DNA of 64,000 nucleotides from Sepiola atlantica (Eukaryota; Mollusca; Cephalopoda; Sepiida; Sepiolidae). This document shows positions 61,901-64,000 of the stretch, in pieces. A model generated the notes under the pieces. It did no database searches, was not told the DNA's origin, and worked only from the letters and a program-made list of their open reading frames with translations. The translations under genes and the position numbers were made by a program. The stretch covers positions 11,499,096 to 11,563,095 of the forward strand of contig OY744551.1 in the NCBI GenBank assembly GCA_963556195.1, in the 5' to 3' direction. Within the stretch, counting starts at the first letter, position 1, and each line of letters opens with the position of its first letter.

Positions 61901-64000
61901 ATAAAGTTAGGTATGTGTATATGTTAATATATTTACATTTGCATATATCTTTATTCATATAAAGTTAGGTATGTGTATATGTTAATATATTTACATTTGC
62001 ATAAATCTTTATTTATATAAAGTTAGGTATGTGTATATGTTAATATATTTACATTTGCATATATCTTTATTTATATAAAGTTAGGTATGTGTATATGTTA
62101 ATATATTTACATTTGCATATATCTTTATTTATATAAAGTTAGGTATGTGTATATGTTAATATATTTACATTTGCATATATCTTTATTTATATAAAGTTAG
62201 GTATGTGTATATGTTAATAAATTTACATTTGCATATATCTTTATTAATATAAAGTTAGGTATGTGTATATGTTAATATATTTACATTTGCATATATCTTT
62301 ATTTATATAAAGTTAGGTATGTGTATATGTTAATATATTTACATTTGCATATATCTTTATTTATATAAAGTTAGGTAAGTGTATATGTTAATATATTTAC
62401 ATTTGCATATATCTTTATTTATATAAAGTTAGGTATGTGTATATGTTAATATATTTACATTTGCATATATCATTATTTATATAAAGCTAGGTATGTGTAT
62501 ATGTTAATATATTAACATTTGCATATATCTTTATTTATATAAAGTTAGGTATGTGTATATGTTAATATATTTACATTTGCATATATCATTATTTATATAA
62601 AGCTAGGTATGTGTATATGTTAATATATTTACATTTGCATATATCTTTATTTATATAAAGTTAGGTATGTGTATATGTTAATATATTTACATTTGCATAT
62701 ATCTTTATTTATATAAAGTTATGTATGTGTATATGTTTATATATTTACATTTGCATATATCTTTATCTATATAAAGTTAGGTATGTGTATATGTTAATAA
62801 ATTTACATTTGCATATATCTTTATTAATATAAAGTTAGGTATGTGTATATGTTAATATATTTACATTTGCATATATCTTTATCTATATAAAGTTAGGTAT
62901 GTGTATATGTTTATATATTTACATTTGCATAAATCTTTATTTATATAAAGTTAGGTATGTGTATATCTTAATATATTTACATTTGCATAAATCTTTATTC
63001 ATATAAAGTTAGGTATGTGTATATGTTAATATATTTACATTTGCATATATCTTTATTCATATAAAGTTAGGTATGTGTATATGTTAATATATTTACATTT
63101 GCATAAATCTTTATTTATATAAAGTTAGGTATGTGTATATGTTAATATATTTACATTTGCATATATCTTTATTTATATAAAGTTAGGTATGTGTATATGT
63201 TAATATATTTACATTTGCATATATCTTTATTTATATAAAGTTAGGTATGTGTATATGTTAATATATTTACATTTGCATATATCTTTATTTATATAAAGTT
63301 AGGTATGTGTATATGTTAATATATTTACATTTGCATATATTTTTATCTATATAAAGTTAAGTATGTGTATATGTTAATATATTAATATTTGCATATATCT
63401 TTATTTATATAAAGTTAGGTATGTGTATGTGTTAATATATTTACATTTGCAAAAATCTTTATTTATATAAAGCTAGGTATGTGTATATGTTAATATATTT
63501 ACATTTGCATAAATCTTTATTTATATAAAGTGTATGTGTATATGTTAATATATTAACATTTGCATATATCATTATTTATATAAAGTTAAGTATGTGTATA
63601 TGTTAATATATTTACATTTGCATATATCTTTATCTATATAAAGTTAGGTATGTGTATGTGTTAATATATTAATATTTGCATATATCTTTATTTATATAAA
63701 GTTAGGTATGTGTATGTGTTAATATATTTACATTTGCATATATAATTATTTATATAAAGTTAGGTATGTGTATATGTTAATATATTTACATTTGCATAAA
63801 TCTTTATTTATATAAAGTTAGGTATGTGTATATGTGAATATATTTACAGTTGCATAAATCTTTATTCATATAAAGTTAGGTATGTGTATATGTTAATATA
63901 TTAACATTTGCATATATTTTTATTTATATAAAGTTAGGTATGTGAATATGTTAATATATTAATATTTGCATATATCTTTATTTATATTAAGTTAAGTATG
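58970..64000. repeat. 58-bp AT-rich satellite, ~86 copies, runs off the window
   Basis: Unit core TTTATATAAAGTTAGGTATG plus GTTAATATATTTACATTTGC. Variants include a ~7-bp deletion (AAAGTGTATGTG), TTAACATTGGC units in the left part and GTTTATATATT units in the right part. A marker unit (AAAGTTATGTATG) at 61152, 61616 and 62718 shows block duplications of 8 and 19 units (464 and 1102 bp). The left third is more variable. Confidence 0.97.

Overview
The window looks like a repeat-rich, gene-poor stretch of an animal nuclear genome. Many (TA)n tracts, long minisatellites, tRNA-derived SINE-like units, Penelope-like elements (PLEs), a jockey/CR1-type LINE, a Transib/RAG1-like transposase relic and an intron-bounded Thr-rich exon point to an invertebrate, most plausibly a mollusc such as a cephalopod. 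That taxonomic call is inference from repeat content. There is no bacterial operon structure, and no complete host gene is visible. Coding potential is almost entirely transposon-derived.

Layout. 1-1.9 kb: LINE ORF2 on the minus strand, interrupted by a 65-bp tandem array made from its own coding sequence. 3.1-16.6 kb: a 127-bp satellite of about 107 copies with domain-like variant structure. 17-19 kb: retroelement remnant, GC-rich unassigned DNA and a near-perfect 50-nt hairpin. 19.0-19.6 kb: G-run minisatellite. 20.8-23 kb: LINE C-terminus and a broken Transib/RAG1-like transposase. 24-30.3 kb: foldbacks, then an inverted-repeat element enclosing PLE debris and a 39-bp telomere-like minisatellite of about 100 copies. 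30.5-36.4 kb: foldbacks, a tRNA-like/hammerhead composite and PLE copy A. 36.4-41.2 kb: PLE copies B and C head to head, with hammerhead-bearing inverted arms. 41.2-45.5 kb: a nearly intact LTR retrotransposon inserted in PLE C. 45.6-47 kb: a second PLE family. 47.8-49.2 kb: AAT-rich simple repeats. 49.5-51.3 kb: PLE and LINE-like C-termini. 52.1-52.9 kb: tRNA-like units, a second tRNA-like/hammerhead composite and a promoter-like block. 53-55.3 kb: GC-rich unassigned DNA. 55.6-58.3 kb: hammerhead-bearing inverted-repeat elements and a mariner-like MITE. 58.57 kb: a phase 1-1 Thr-rich exon. 58.97-64 kb: a 58-bp satellite running off the edge.

The unifying signal is about eleven hammerhead ribozyme (HHR) motifs, intact or decayed, on both strands. 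Most sit in the inverted arms of PLE-like or foldback elements; two sit directly behind tRNA-like pol III promoter heads. The LTR element carries a textbook -1 frameshift signal: a GGGAAAC heptamer followed by an H-type pseudoknot at the gag-pol overlap. All folds were worked out by eye from the sequence.
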